NCBI GenBank assembly: GCA_016935045.1
Contig: JAFGRS010000236.1
Span: forward strand, 1 to 16,444
Direction: 5' to 3'
DNA from: Lentisphaeria bacterium
GTDB taxonomy: Bacteria; Verrucomicrobiota; Lentisphaeria; Oligosphaerales; JAFGRS01
Length of the DNA: 16,444 nt
Made by a program: the position numbers and the translations under genes. Within the stretch, counting starts at the first letter, position 1. Each line of letters begins with the position of its first letter. Shown here in pieces: positions 1 through 6,911 of this stretch. Under the pieces are notes generated by a model. That model did no database searches. It was not told the DNA's origin and saw nothing but the letters and a program-made list of their open reading frames with translations.

Positions 1-9
1 CCCGCGAGT

Positions 10-64
10 GCCCGCGCGGCCGCGGGCGTTCCATCCCCCTGGAGCGCGAGCGTACCGCGAGCAT
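10..64. repeat. Palindromic intergenic repeat element at window start
   Basis: Two hairpins lie end to end. The first has stem GCCCGCG (10-16) and CGCGGGC (21-27) with a 4-nt loop. The second pairs GCGTTCCA (26-33) with TGGAGCGC (40-47), one G-T wobble apart, around a C-rich loop. The order GCGTxCCA, then TGGAGCGC, then a GC-rich stretch recurs at 9746-9778, where the stem GCCCGCG/CGCGGGC is also found. This suggests an interspersed repeat family and not a gene-specific structure. The function is unknown; it could act as a transcript end for a gene left of the window, but no T-tract is seen. Confidence 0.45.
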
Positions 65-107
65 CCCGGCGTTGACTGAGGCCTTACGATTGTGTACCGG
101 ACCGGGT

Positions 108-138
108 TTGACCGGGACGGCTTTGCAGAGGATAGTAT
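108..138 (+). promoter_or_regulatory. Weak sigma70-like promoter candidate
   Basis: TTGACC (108-113) could be a -35 box and TAGTAT (133-138) a -10 box, spaced 19 nt; reading GATAGT as the -10 gives 17 nt. This is the most AT-rich patch upstream of the gene at 257. The spacing or the -10 match is imperfect in either reading, so this is only a candidate. Confidence 0.22.
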
Positions 139-256
139 AGAAGGTAAACGTCAGGCGTCTCGGGCGGTTTTGACGGTTGCCCTGCGTCTGGGGGTTGCGG
201 GGAGGGCTTGGCCAGGTCGGTACAGGAAGTGTGTTCCCTGAAATAGCCTCAGATCC

Positions 257-904
257 ATGCAGCGCATCCTGACAGTACGGCTTCCGGACAAGCGCCTGTT
301 GCGCTGGGGTCTGGACTTTTCGGAGTACGGGACGCTGCGCATCAACACCACGCGCTGGTCCCACAAACGCCCCTGGGCGCGCCTGAGCTTCTGCCAGTGT
401 TCCTGCTGCCCGTTGCAGGACGGTCCCTATGCGACCTGTCCGGTGGCCGAGGTCATCCTGGAATATGCCCTGGACCTGGCCGAACGTTCGAGCTGTGAGG
501 AGGTTTCCGTCTCCCTGCGGGATGAGGGTGAGCGCATTCAGGCGTTTGCCCCGATGGCACTGCAGGACGTGGTGGGGGAGTTGATCCGGTTGGCCGTATA
601 CCAGGCCGGCTGCCCGATCGGGCGCAAGGTGAAACCCGCCATGGCAGGTCTGGCATTGTTTCCCTCCCAGGAGGAAGTCCTCGCGGCCCTCGGCAGGCAC
701 TTTGCCGCCCTGGGTGGGGAAGCGATCGCCATCAAGATCATGGCTGATTTGCACGAGGTATTCTGTTCCCTGGGGCGTCGCCTGGGGGCAGCCGGATCGG
801 GAGACGTTTACCTGAACGCGGTGGTGGTGCAGGAGGCATTGGCGGCGCTGTTCCGGCTGACGGCGCCGGAGCGGATTCGCAGCATCGCTCTGGGGGACGG
901 TTGA
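257..904 (+). CDS. Cys-rich conserved-looking protein of unknown function
   Basis: This encodes a 215-aa soluble protein that I do not recognise as a named family. It has no signal peptide or membrane segment. The notable feature is a tight Cys cluster near the N-terminus: C46, C48, C50, C51 and C61, in the pattern CxCxCCPL followed nine residues later by CPVA. This could bind a metal or an Fe-S cluster, or form disulfides. The rest (about 65-215) is mostly predicted helical and rich in Ala, Leu and Val. The ATG at 257 is the first start after an in-frame stop at 239-241, but no good ribosome binding site precedes it. About 290 bp without a recognisable gene follow before tpx, so it is probably a separate unit. 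Codon use looks like that of its neighbours. Confidence 0.75.
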   Translation: MQRILTVRLPDKRLLRWGLDFSEYGTLRINTTRWSHKRPWARLSFCQCSCCPLQDGPYATCPVAEVILEYALDLAERSSCEEVSVSLRDEGERIQAFAPMALQDVVGELIRLAVYQAGCPIGRKVKPAMAGLALFPSQEEVLAALGRHFAALGGEAIAIKIMADLHEVFCSLGRRLGAAGSGDVYLNAVVVQEALAALFRLTAPERIRSIALGDG

Positions 905-1193
905 GTCAGGGTGGGGGTTCTGCTGTCCGCGGGAGGGTATGGGATCGGGTGGTTTCCGCCCTGTGCCCGATGGGAGGCGTCGGTTCTTCCGTCCGGATGC
1001 AACCTCCACGTCCATGCCGTGTCACACTCGTGTCCTCGGGTGCGTTGCCCGGGGCGGTTGGGACTGGGCGGCCCGGCGCCGGCGGCACGGAGGGGGGGGC
1101 GGGTGTTGGAGCGTGAGTTCCGCGAAGGGTGTGGACCGACCGGAGGCGGACCCGGGCACGGCGACGGGTCGCAGGAAAGGACTGTGGATCGTC

Positions 1194-1709
1194 ATGGAAG
1201 AGCATGTGGGTGGCGTAACGTTCAAGGGCAGTCCCCTGACCCTGGTGGGTCGCATGCCGGCAGCGGGGGACACGGTGCCCGACGTGACTGTCCTGGGCAG
1301 GGACCTGGGTGCGGTGCGCCTGTCCGATTTCCGGGGCAAGGTGATGGTGCTGGTGACGGTTCCCTCGCTGGACACGTCGGTGTGTGATATGGAGGTGCGG
1401 CGCTTCAACCGCGAGGCGGCCGGGATGGGTCCGGACGCAGTGATTGTGGTGGCGAGTGTCGATCTTCCCTTTGCCCAGGCGCGCTGGTGCGGGGCGGCCG
1501 GAGTGGACCGGGTGGTGACGGTCTCGGACCATCGCGAGACCGCGTTGGGCCAGGCGTTCGGGGTCCTGGTCCGGGAATTGCGTCTTCTGGCACGGTGTGT
1601 GTTCGTCATCGACCGGGAAGGTGTGCTACGGTACACGCAGTTGGTCCGCGAGATTGCCGAGGAACCGGACTATGGGGCGGTTCTGGGGGCCCTGCGCGGG
1701 GTGATGTGA
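1194..1709 (+). CDS. tpx: Thiol peroxidase (Tpx, atypical 2-Cys peroxiredoxin)
   Basis: This 171-aa protein reduces hydrogen peroxide and alkyl hydroperoxides in the cytoplasm, usually with thioredoxin as reductant. The whole Tpx plan is visible: an N-terminal beta hairpin (VTFKGSPLTLVG), the active-site stretch PSLDTSVCDMEVRRFN with T61 and peroxidatic C64, the segment DLPFAQARWCGAAG with resolving C99, R134 matching the catalytic Arg of E. coli Tpx, and the C-terminal EPDYGAVL. The length matches the family. The open frame extends upstream to 939, but those 85 codons are low-complexity Gly/Arg and resemble nothing. The ATG at 1194 gives the family's N-terminus and has AGGAAAGGA at 1173-1181, somewhat far away. 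Rubredoxin follows 39 nt downstream, so the two are probably co-transcribed as an oxidative-stress pair. Positions 905-1193 hold nothing else that I can identify. Confidence 0.93.
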   Translation: MEEHVGGVTFKGSPLTLVGRMPAAGDTVPDVTVLGRDLGAVRLSDFRGKVMVLVTVPSLDTSVCDMEVRRFNREAAGMGPDAVIVVASVDLPFAQARWCGAAGVDRVVTVSDHRETALGQAFGVLVRELRLLARCVFVIDREGVLRYTQLVREIAEEPDYGAVLGALRGVM

Positions 1710-1748
1710 GCGGATCGGCGACGGGTGTAAGCGTAAGGAGATGGTTGG

Positions 1749-1907
1749 ATGAAGAAGTACGAGTGTACGCTCTGTGGCTACATTTACGATCCTGCCAAGG
1801 GGGATCCGGAGAACGACATCGAGCCGGGCACGGCGTTCAAGGACCTGCCCGAGGACTGGGTCTGCCCGGAATGCGGCGCCGGCAAAGAGGATTTCGAGGC
1901 CCTCTGA
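1749..1907 (+). CDS. Rubredoxin
   Basis: This is a 52-aa one-electron carrier with a single iron bound by four cysteines. Both knuckles are canonical: YECTLCGYIYDP (C6, C9) and WVCPECGAGKEDF (C39, C42), and the usual acidic surface (DPENDIEPGT) and the DLPEDW segment lie between them. The length and start are standard, and AAGGAG at 1735-1740 lies 8 nt before the ATG. It follows tpx closely. In anaerobes rubredoxin feeds electrons to rubrerythrin, superoxide reductase or oxygen reductases, none of which is in this window, so its partner is not known here. Confidence 0.97.
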   Translation: MKKYECTLCGYIYDPAKGDPENDIEPGTAFKDLPEDWVCPECGAGKEDFEAL

Positions 1908-2057
1908 CGGGCGAGAAGCGATGACGGGGCCGGCGCCCGGCGCCCCCGCTCGTTCCGGATCGGGATGGTGTCCCGGCGTGGCGTCTCGGGCCTCGGGCGT
2001 TTTCCGGTCCGCGGGCTGAGGGTTGCCGGCGGCTGTGCGGTCGGGAGCAGACGGCGG

Positions 2058-2366
2058 ATGGTGGTTACGGAAGCAGCCTGTCGGCGGCTGGCACGGCTCG
2101 GGCAACGGGCCGGGGAGCGGTGTATCGGGTTCCGTTTCGAGGGCGCCATCGGTACCTGTCGCGCCAGCAGTCCCATACTCAAGCCGGTGCAGGCGCCGGT
2201 CGAGGGGGCTGAGGCGTTTCGGGCCGGGCAGGTATGGATTTATGCCGTGGGGGACCATGCCGACATCCTGCGGCAGGCGACCCTGGACTTCGACGGTGCC
2301 TTCTTCGGTCCCGGGCTGACTCTGGCGTGGCCGCATCGGGAAGGGGGTTGTCCGAACTGCCGGTGA
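2058..2366 (+). CDS. IscA/HesB-like Fe-S biogenesis protein (divergent)
   Basis: This 102-aa protein resembles the A-type Fe-S carrier fold: the opening VTEAACRRL matches the family's 'lTexAaxri' start, a Cys lies at C34 (GTCR, where IscA has SGCSG), and the C-terminus has GGCPNCR, giving C98 and C101 where IscA has CGCG. The spacing of these three Cys fits E. coli IscA (C35, C99, C101). The central region is divergent, so the assignment rests on the ends and Cys spacing. The frame is open back to 1965; ATG 2058 gives the family N-terminus, though the ribosome binding site is poor. It sits 153 nt before the nqr/rnf genes and could help mature their Fe-S centres or be a small Fe-S or electron-carrying partner; both are inference. 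The 150 bp before it are GC-rich with no clear signal. Confidence 0.6.
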   Translation: MVVTEAACRRLARLGQRAGERCIGFRFEGAIGTCRASSPILKPVQAPVEGAEAFRAGQVWIYAVGDHADILRQATLDFDGAFFGPGLTLAWPHREGGCPNCR

Positions 2367-2519
2367 CCCCATTCCCGCGGCCGTGCCCGAGCCGGTGTCT
2401 GTGTCCGAGCCCGCTCCCGTGTCCAGGCCCGTTGCGCTGGCGCCGGGGCAGGGCCTGTCCGTAGCTGCCTGTGGAGGCGGTTGCGCAGCCGTTGTCGATC
2501 CATGGTATGGAGGAACGCC

Positions 2520-3593
2520 ATGTCCCAGGGCACGTCCAGGGAGGCGCCCGGGAGATTCCGGTTCAAGGAGCAGAAGATCATGCGCCGGGTCTGCCTGGCG
2601 CTGACGCCTGCGTTGGTGGGTGGTGTTTACTTCTTCGGCTGGCGTTCGGCGGTCATGTGCGCCTGGGTGATGGCGTGGGTCGGTGCCGGGGAGTGGTTCC
2701 TGGCCCGGCGCCGGGGGGACCCGCTGACGGAATCGGCCCTGGTGACGGGAATGCTCCTCGGGCTGAGTCTGCCGCCCACCATTCCCTTCTGGATGGCTCT
2801 GGTGGGGGCCCTGGTGGCGGTTTCCTTCGGGAAGGAGTTCTTCGGCGGTTTCGGCCGCAATGTCTTCAACCCCGCCATCGTGGGCAGGGCATTCCTGTAC
2901 GTCTGCTTCCCCGTGGCGATGACACGCGGCTTCGTGCCCGCCTATTGGGGAGGAGGGGGCGGCTTCCTGCACTGGACCGCCCAACGAACCGTCGGGACGC
3001 TGGATGCGGTCAGCGCGGCCACTCCCATGTGGGTCCTGCGGGACTACGGCTACAGCACTCCCTTCCTGCAGTTGCTGCTGGGCAACATCCACGGGGTCTT
3101 CACGGGGGCGGACGGCACCCGGCGTGTCCTGGCCGCCGGTTCCGTGGGTGAAGTCTCCGCGTTGCTGGTCACCCTCGGGGGGCTGTACCTGCTGCTGACC
3201 AGGACGGCCCAGTGGCGCCTGGCTCTGAGCAGTCTGTGCGGCGCCGCGGGGTTCGCGCTGCTGCTGCGCCATGTCTTCGGGGTCGCGATGGTGCCCCCGC
3301 TGCACTGGGTGTTGTGTTCGGGGGCCTTGCTGTACGCCTGCTTCTTCATGGTCACGGACCCGGTAAGCGCCCCCAACGACCGCACCACGCAGTGGATCTA
3401 CGGGGCGCTGATCGGGGCGTTCGTCGTGCTGTTCCGCTGGAAGGCCGTGTTCGCGGGCGGGGTCGGTTTCGCCATCCTCATGGGCAACACCATCGGTCCG
3501 AGTGTCGAGATGGTCTTCAGGGGCCGCGCCAAGCGCGGGCGGACCAAGGCTTCTCCGGCCCGGGCGGCGGCGGGGGGAGGTGTCGGCACATGA
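2520..3593 (+). CDS. nqrB: NqrB/RnfD-family membrane subunit of Na+-pumping oxidoreductase
   Basis: This 357-aa polytopic inner-membrane protein carries covalent FMN and, in NQR, riboflavin, and takes part in the sodium path. The family signature GKEFFGGFGRN...NPAIVGRAFL is at about residues 101-125, and the flavinylation motif DAVSAATPM places the FMN-linked Thr at T168. The motif has Ala where most members have Gly (S/TGAT). The length and T168 position are closer to RnfD (about 350 aa) than to Vibrio NqrB (about 415 aa), so the label is a family-level call made because nqrF follows. ATG 2520 has GGAGG at 2509-2513; the frame is open 13 codons further upstream without such a site. The C-terminus ends in a basic, Ala/Gly-rich tail. 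The stop overlaps the next start in an ATGA. A covalent-FMN transferase (ApbE) would be needed and is not in the window. Confidence 0.88.
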   Translation: MSQGTSREAPGRFRFKEQKIMRRVCLALTPALVGGVYFFGWRSAVMCAWVMAWVGAGEWFLARRRGDPLTESALVTGMLLGLSLPPTIPFWMALVGALVAVSFGKEFFGGFGRNVFNPAIVGRAFLYVCFPVAMTRGFVPAYWGGGGGFLHWTAQRTVGTLDAVSAATPMWVLRDYGYSTPFLQLLLGNIHGVFTGADGTRRVLAAGSVGEVSALLVTLGGLYLLLTRTAQWRLALSSLCGAAGFALLLRHVFGVAMVPPLHWVLCSGALLYACFFMVTDPVSAPNDRTTQWIYGALIGAFVVLFRWKAVFAGGVGFAILMGNTIGPSVEMVFRGRAKRGRTKASPARAAAGGGVGT

Positions 3594-4285
3594 CCTCGAG
3601 GCCGCTGTACATCGTTGGCTTCATGGTCGCCGTGGCGGCCGTGTTCGGGACGGCTGTCACGGGGATCCAACTGGGCTCGGCGCGGGTCCTCGAACGCAAC
3701 AACGCCTTCCTGCGGCAACGCTCCCTGGTGACCGTATTCGGCTACGGCGACCCTCGCGGACTGGGGCCGGAGGGCGTGGCCGAGATCGTCTCCGGGAACA
3801 TCCTTCAGGGCGAGCGGCTCGCCGACCCGGAGACGGGCGAGGTATTTGACCTCATCGAAGCCTACAGCGGTCCCGACCGCCGCGAACTGCTGGCCTACGG
3901 CTTTCCCCTGCGCGGGTTGGGCCTGTGGGGCCCCGTCGAGGCCATCCTGGCGCTGCGCCCCGACCTGAGCCGCTCCCATGGGCTCGTGATCGTGGCGCAT
4001 GCCGAGACTCCCGGCCTGGGCGGCCGGATCGAGGAACCCGTCTTCACCGCCCAATTCCGCGACGGTGTGGTGACGAGTCCCCCCTCCTCCGGCGCGTTTG
4101 TGCGCCTGGCTGCCCCGGGGACTCCCGATCCCGACGGCCGCCAGATCGACGCGATCACGGGGGCGACGCAGACCTGCATGGCATTCGAGCGCATGCTGAA
4201 CCGCGGCCTGGCGGGGTTCCACCGGGCCATGGCGGCGCGGCATGTCCGCCAGAGAAGGGAGCGCGGGCACGATGGCGTTCCGTGA
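3590..4285 (+). CDS. nqrC: NqrC/RnfG-family FMN-binding subunit
   Basis: This 231-aa protein is anchored by one N-terminal membrane helix (about residues 5-25), with a periplasmic FMN-binding domain. FMN is attached by a phosphoester bond to Thr in S/TGATxT; here DAITGATQT at the C-terminal end gives T193. The segment ETPGLGGRIEEPVFTAQF matches the conserved 'ETPGLG..i....f..qf' block upstream of the flavin site in this family. Start ATG 3590 overlaps the nqrB stop by 4 nt (ATGA) and has a strong G-rich ribosome binding site at 3573-3580. The DAITGAT wording looks more RnfG-like than Vibrio NqrC-like. The end overlaps nqrD by 14 nt. Confidence 0.9.
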   Translation: MTSRPLYIVGFMVAVAAVFGTAVTGIQLGSARVLERNNAFLRQRSLVTVFGYGDPRGLGPEGVAEIVSGNILQGERLADPETGEVFDLIEAYSGPDRRELLAYGFPLRGLGLWGPVEAILALRPDLSRSHGLVIVAHAETPGLGGRIEEPVFTAQFRDGVVTSPPSSGAFVRLAAPGTPDPDGRQIDAITGATQTCMAFERMLNRGLAGFHRAMAARHVRQRRERGHDGVP

Positions 4286-4898
4286 CAGCGTGGGCGGCAG
4301 GGCATTCCTTGCCAACCTGTGGCGGGAGAACCCGGTCTTCCGTCAGGTCCTCGGGATCTGTTCGACCCTGGCGGTCACCAACCTGTTGAAGAACACGCTG
4401 CTGATGTGTGCCGGGCTGGTGTTCACCACGGCCCTCTCGAGCGTGACCGTATCGGCGTTGCGGGAGCATACGCCACGGCAGGTCCGCATGATGGTCCAGG
4501 TGCTGATCATCGCGGCCTACGTCATTCTCGTGGGCATTGCCATGAAGGCGTATTTTCCGGAGGTGCACAAGGTGATCGGACCCTACGTGGGGCTGATCAT
4601 CACCAACTGCATCATCATGGGCCGGTGCGAGGCATTCGCCACCAAGAACAGCCCCTGGCCGTCCTGCCTCGACGGGCTTGGGGCAGGGCTGGGCTACAGC
4701 CTCATCCTGATCGTGATTGCCGTAGTCCGGGAGACCCTCGGCTTCGGCACCCTGTTCGGGGTCCCCCTGCCGGCGGCGGATCGCTGGTGGCATCAGTGGA
4801 CGATCATGGTGATGCCGCCGGGGGCCTTCTTCATGCTCGCCCTGGTGGCCTGGTTCGGCAATGCGACGGTTCGCAGCCGGGAAGGAGGCAAGACATGA
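4272..4898 (+). CDS. nqrD: NqrD/RnfE-family membrane subunit
   Basis: This 208-aa protein has about six membrane helices. With NqrE it forms the antiparallel pair that holds a metal (Fe or 2Fe-2S) centre within the membrane and makes part of the Na+ path. The N-terminus reads LWRENPVFRQVLGICSTLAVTN, with C30; the second repeat reads LIITNCIIMGRCEAFA, with C113. Both match the conserved Cys of Vibrio NqrD (C29, C112). ATG 4272 yields the family-typical short lead; an in-frame ATG at 4242 would add ten residues unlike the family. AAGGGAG at 4255-4261 serves the later start. The 3' end couples to nqrE through ATGA. Confidence 0.92.
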   Translation: MAFRDSVGGRAFLANLWRENPVFRQVLGICSTLAVTNLLKNTLLMCAGLVFTTALSSVTVSALREHTPRQVRMMVQVLIIAAYVILVGIAMKAYFPEVHKVIGPYVGLIITNCIIMGRCEAFATKNSPWPSCLDGLGAGLGYSLILIVIAVVRETLGFGTLFGVPLPAADRWWHQWTIMVMPPGAFFMLALVAWFGNATVRSREGGKT

Positions 4899-5527
4899 GT
4901 CCCGTGCTCGCAGCGGCCGCCCCGCAGGCCAACCCCGGGTTGCCGGCGCAACTCCTGGTGATCCTGTTGGCGGCTGCTCTCACCGACAACATCCTGCTCA
5001 CCCGGTTCCTCGGGATGTGTTCGTTCCTGGCCATCTCGCGGCAGATGAAGACCAGCGTCGGCCTCGGCGTGGCGGTGGTGTTCGTGACCACCTGCACGGC
5101 GGCGCTGAACTATCTCATCCATGTCTTCATCACCGTGCGCCTGGGAATCGAGTATCTCGAGTACATCCTCTTCATCGTCGTCATTGCCGCCTTCGTGCAA
5201 CTGGTGGAGATGATCGTGGAACGCTTCCTCCCGCCTCTCTACTTCGCGCTGGGGATCTTCCTGCCCCTGATCACGGTGAACTGCGCCATCCTGGGAGTCT
5301 CCCTCTTCATGATCACCAAGGAAGGGTACGGGTTCTGGCAGTCGACGGTCTTCGGCCTGGGCAGCGGCCTGGGCTGGCTGCTGGCCATCGTGCTGATGGC
5401 CGGGATACGCAGTCGCATCCGTGAGGACAAGATCCCGGAGGGCCTGCGCGGCGCCGGCATCACGTTGGTGATCACGGGGATCATCGCATTGGCGTTCGTC
5501 GGTTTCAGCGGCATGCTTACGTTCTAG
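4895..5527 (+). CDS. nqrE: NqrE/RnfA-family membrane subunit
   Basis: This 210-aa six-helix membrane protein is the paralogue and partner of the preceding gene. The motifs are clear: ALTDNILLTRFLGMCSF with C42, and LPLITVNCAILGVSLF with C130, giving the two Cys that share the intramembrane metal centre. The N-terminus is about 12 residues longer than in Vibrio NqrE (198 aa). ATG 4895 overlaps the nqrD stop (ATGA), and AAGGAGG at 4882-4888 is a strong site 6 nt upstream. This is the last of the four tightly coupled genes; a 266-bp palindrome-rich gap separates it from nqrF. Confidence 0.93.
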   Translation: MSPVLAAAAPQANPGLPAQLLVILLAAALTDNILLTRFLGMCSFLAISRQMKTSVGLGVAVVFVTTCTAALNYLIHVFITVRLGIEYLEYILFIVVIAAFVQLVEMIVERFLPPLYFALGIFLPLITVNCAILGVSLFMITKEGYGFWQSTVFGLGSGLGWLLAIVLMAGIRSRIREDKIPEGLRGAGITLVITGIIALAFVGFSGMLTF

Positions 5528-5529
5528 TT

Positions 5530-5568
5530 GCCGGCCCGCACCTTGCCTGGCATCATGCGGGGACCGGC
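5530..5568 (+). terminator. Hairpin just after nqrE (possible terminator or attenuator)
   Basis: GCCGG plus CCCGCA (5530-5540) pairs with TGCGGG (5556-5561) and CCGGC (5564-5568); GA at 5562-5563 bulges out, and the loop is 15 nt. It begins 2 nt after the nqrE stop. No T-tract follows, so it may be a Rho-dependent end, an mRNA-stabilising structure or a repeat element. It lies inside what should be one functional unit, so complete termination here would separate nqrF from its partners. Confidence 0.4.
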
Positions 5569-5574
5569 TCGGCG

Positions 5575-5599
5575 GAGCCCTTCGACTGGGCTCAGGGCC
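5575..5599. repeat. Inverted repeat of the 'CCCTTCGAC...GCTCAGGG' type
   Basis: GAGCCC (5575-5580) and GGGCTC (5588-5593) are perfect inverted repeats around TTCGACT, and the block reads on as AGGGCC. It closely resembles the widespread interspersed palindrome CCCTTCGACAAGCTCAGGG, here with TGG in place of the central AA. It is most likely a non-coding repeat, possibly acting as a hairpin in the transcript. Confidence 0.5.
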
Positions 5600-5679
5600 T
5601 TGAACGAGGGGCGCGTGGATGCATCCCGCGTCGAAACGGCTGCGCACTCCGGCATGCAAACAGGCAGTGGATCATGACT

Positions 5680-5705
5680 CTGGAGGGCGAACCTGCAGGT
5701 GAGCC
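5680..5705. repeat. Palindromic repeat element, related to the 9797-9915 tandem array
   Basis: CTGGAGGGCGA (5680-5690) is followed by the perfect palindrome ACCTGCAGGT (5691-5700) and GAGCC. On the minus strand the array at 9797-9915 has the same flank (CTGGAGGGCGA) followed by a different perfect palindrome, then GAGCC. Shared flanks with a changed but still self-complementary core suggest one repeat family kept for its structure. A further inverted repeat, GCGGCG (5740-5745) and CGCCGC (5754-5759), lies between this element and nqrF. Confidence 0.45.
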
Positions 5706-5793
5706 ATCTCTGTAAAGGAACCTGGGGACCCCTGCACCAGCGGCGCAGGGAAGCGCCGCGCGTGCCGCATTCCAGGACCGGAGGCCGGTGACG

Positions 5794-6894
5794 ATGGCAT
5801 TCTTCGTGGCAGTCGGCACTCTCTGTGGCATCTGCGGCGTGCTGGCGGCGTTGCTGGTGCTTGCCGACCGCTATCTGAACGACTACGGCGCCTGCACCCT
5901 CACCATCAACGACGGCCGGAAAACCCTCGAGGTCCCCGGCGGCAGCAGCCTGCTCAGCGCCCTGAACGCAGAGCGTATCTTCATCCCTTCAGCCTGCGGG
6001 GGCGGCGGCAGTTGCGGGCTCTGCAAGCTCAAGGTCCTCTCCGGCGGCGGCCCCGTACTGGCCACCGAAACCCCCCACCTCTCCGACGCCGAGGTCCGCT
6101 CCGGGGTGCGCCTCTCCTGCCAGCTCAAGGTCCGCGAGGACATGCGCCTGGAGATCCCGGAAGCCTTCTTCCGCATCCGCGAATACCGGGCCCGCCTGGA
6201 AGCCAAAACGCCGCTGACCCACGATATCGTCCTGCTGCGGCTCGAACTGCTGGAACCCGGGACCATGGCCTTCACCCCCGGCGAGTACGTCCAGCTCCAG
6301 GCGCCGGCCTATGCCAGGAGCCCGACGCCCGTGTACCGGGCCTATTCCCTGGCCGGCGACCCCGGGGACGAACACCACATCGAGCTGATCGTGCGCCTGG
6401 TCCCGAATGGCATCTGCACGACCTGGGTGTTCGAGCATCTGCGCGTGGGCGATACGGTCCACTGCAACGGTCCCCACGGGGAGTTCCGGCTGACGGACAC
6501 GGACCGGGAGATGCTCTTCATCGCCGGCGGTTCCGGGATGGCCCCTTTCCGCAGCATGCTGGCGCAGATGGCCCACACGGGATCGCAGCGTCGGTGCCGG
6601 TACTTCTTCGGTGCCGTGGAGCGGCGGGGCATGTTCTGCCTCGACGAGATGCGGGAGTACGAGCGCGTCCTGCCGGCCTTCCGCTTCATTCCGGCCCTGA
6701 GTGCGCCGGCGGAAGGGGATGCGTGGGAGGGCGAGACCGGGCTCATCACGGACGTGGTGAACCGCCATTGCCCGGACTGCTCGAACCTGGAAGGGTACCT
6801 GTGCGGCTCCCCCGGCATGATCGACGCCTGTGTCCGGGTGCTGACCGGGAACGGGATGCCCGAAGAGCAGATCTTCTACGACAAGTTCGCCTAG
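5794..6894 (+). CDS. nqrF: NqrF-type NADH dehydrogenase subunit (2Fe-2S, FAD)
   Basis: This 366-aa entry subunit oxidises NADH with FAD and hands electrons to a plant-ferredoxin-type 2Fe-2S centre. Order of parts: one N-terminal membrane helix (about 3-25); a ferredoxin domain with C68, C74 and C77 in ACGGGGSCGLC, and C109; the FAD-binding RAYSLA (182-187); NADH-binding GGSGMAP (245-251); and the C-terminal CGSPGMID. It is about 40 residues shorter than Vibrio NqrF; the missing piece lies between the flavin-domain strand ending YVQLQAPAY and RAYSLA, where Vibrio has an extra loop. ATG 5794 lies 9 nt after GGAGG (5780-5784); a GTG at 5788 would be too close. Finding NqrF in place of RnfB is what marks the complex as NADH-driven NQR-like. 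Together with the preceding four genes it gives B-C-D-E-F; no nqrA is present. Confidence 0.93.
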   Translation: MAFFVAVGTLCGICGVLAALLVLADRYLNDYGACTLTINDGRKTLEVPGGSSLLSALNAERIFIPSACGGGGSCGLCKLKVLSGGGPVLATETPHLSDAEVRSGVRLSCQLKVREDMRLEIPEAFFRIREYRARLEAKTPLTHDIVLLRLELLEPGTMAFTPGEYVQLQAPAYARSPTPVYRAYSLAGDPGDEHHIELIVRLVPNGICTTWVFEHLRVGDTVHCNGPHGEFRLTDTDREMLFIAGGSGMAPFRSMLAQMAHTGSQRRCRYFFGAVERRGMFCLDEMREYERVLPAFRFIPALSAPAEGDAWEGETGLITDVVNRHCPDCSNLEGYLCGSPGMIDACVRVLTGNGMPEEQIFYDKFA

Positions 6895-6911
6895 CCTGGA
6901 GGAACGTCCCC

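Noticed and set aside
939..1193. 85-codon N-terminal extension of Tpx
   Set aside because: It is Gly/Arg-rich with no family resemblance; Tpx proteins begin where ATG 1194 places the start.
1926..1946. GC-rich self-complementary stretch after rubredoxin as a terminator
   Set aside because: The pairing is interrupted after five base pairs and no T-tract follows; such stretches are common at this GC content.
2383..2440. Imperfect short repeat upstream of nqrB as a regulatory array
   Set aside because: It is loosely repetitive GTGTCCGAGCCC-like sequence without consistent spacing; low complexity in GC-rich DNA explains it.
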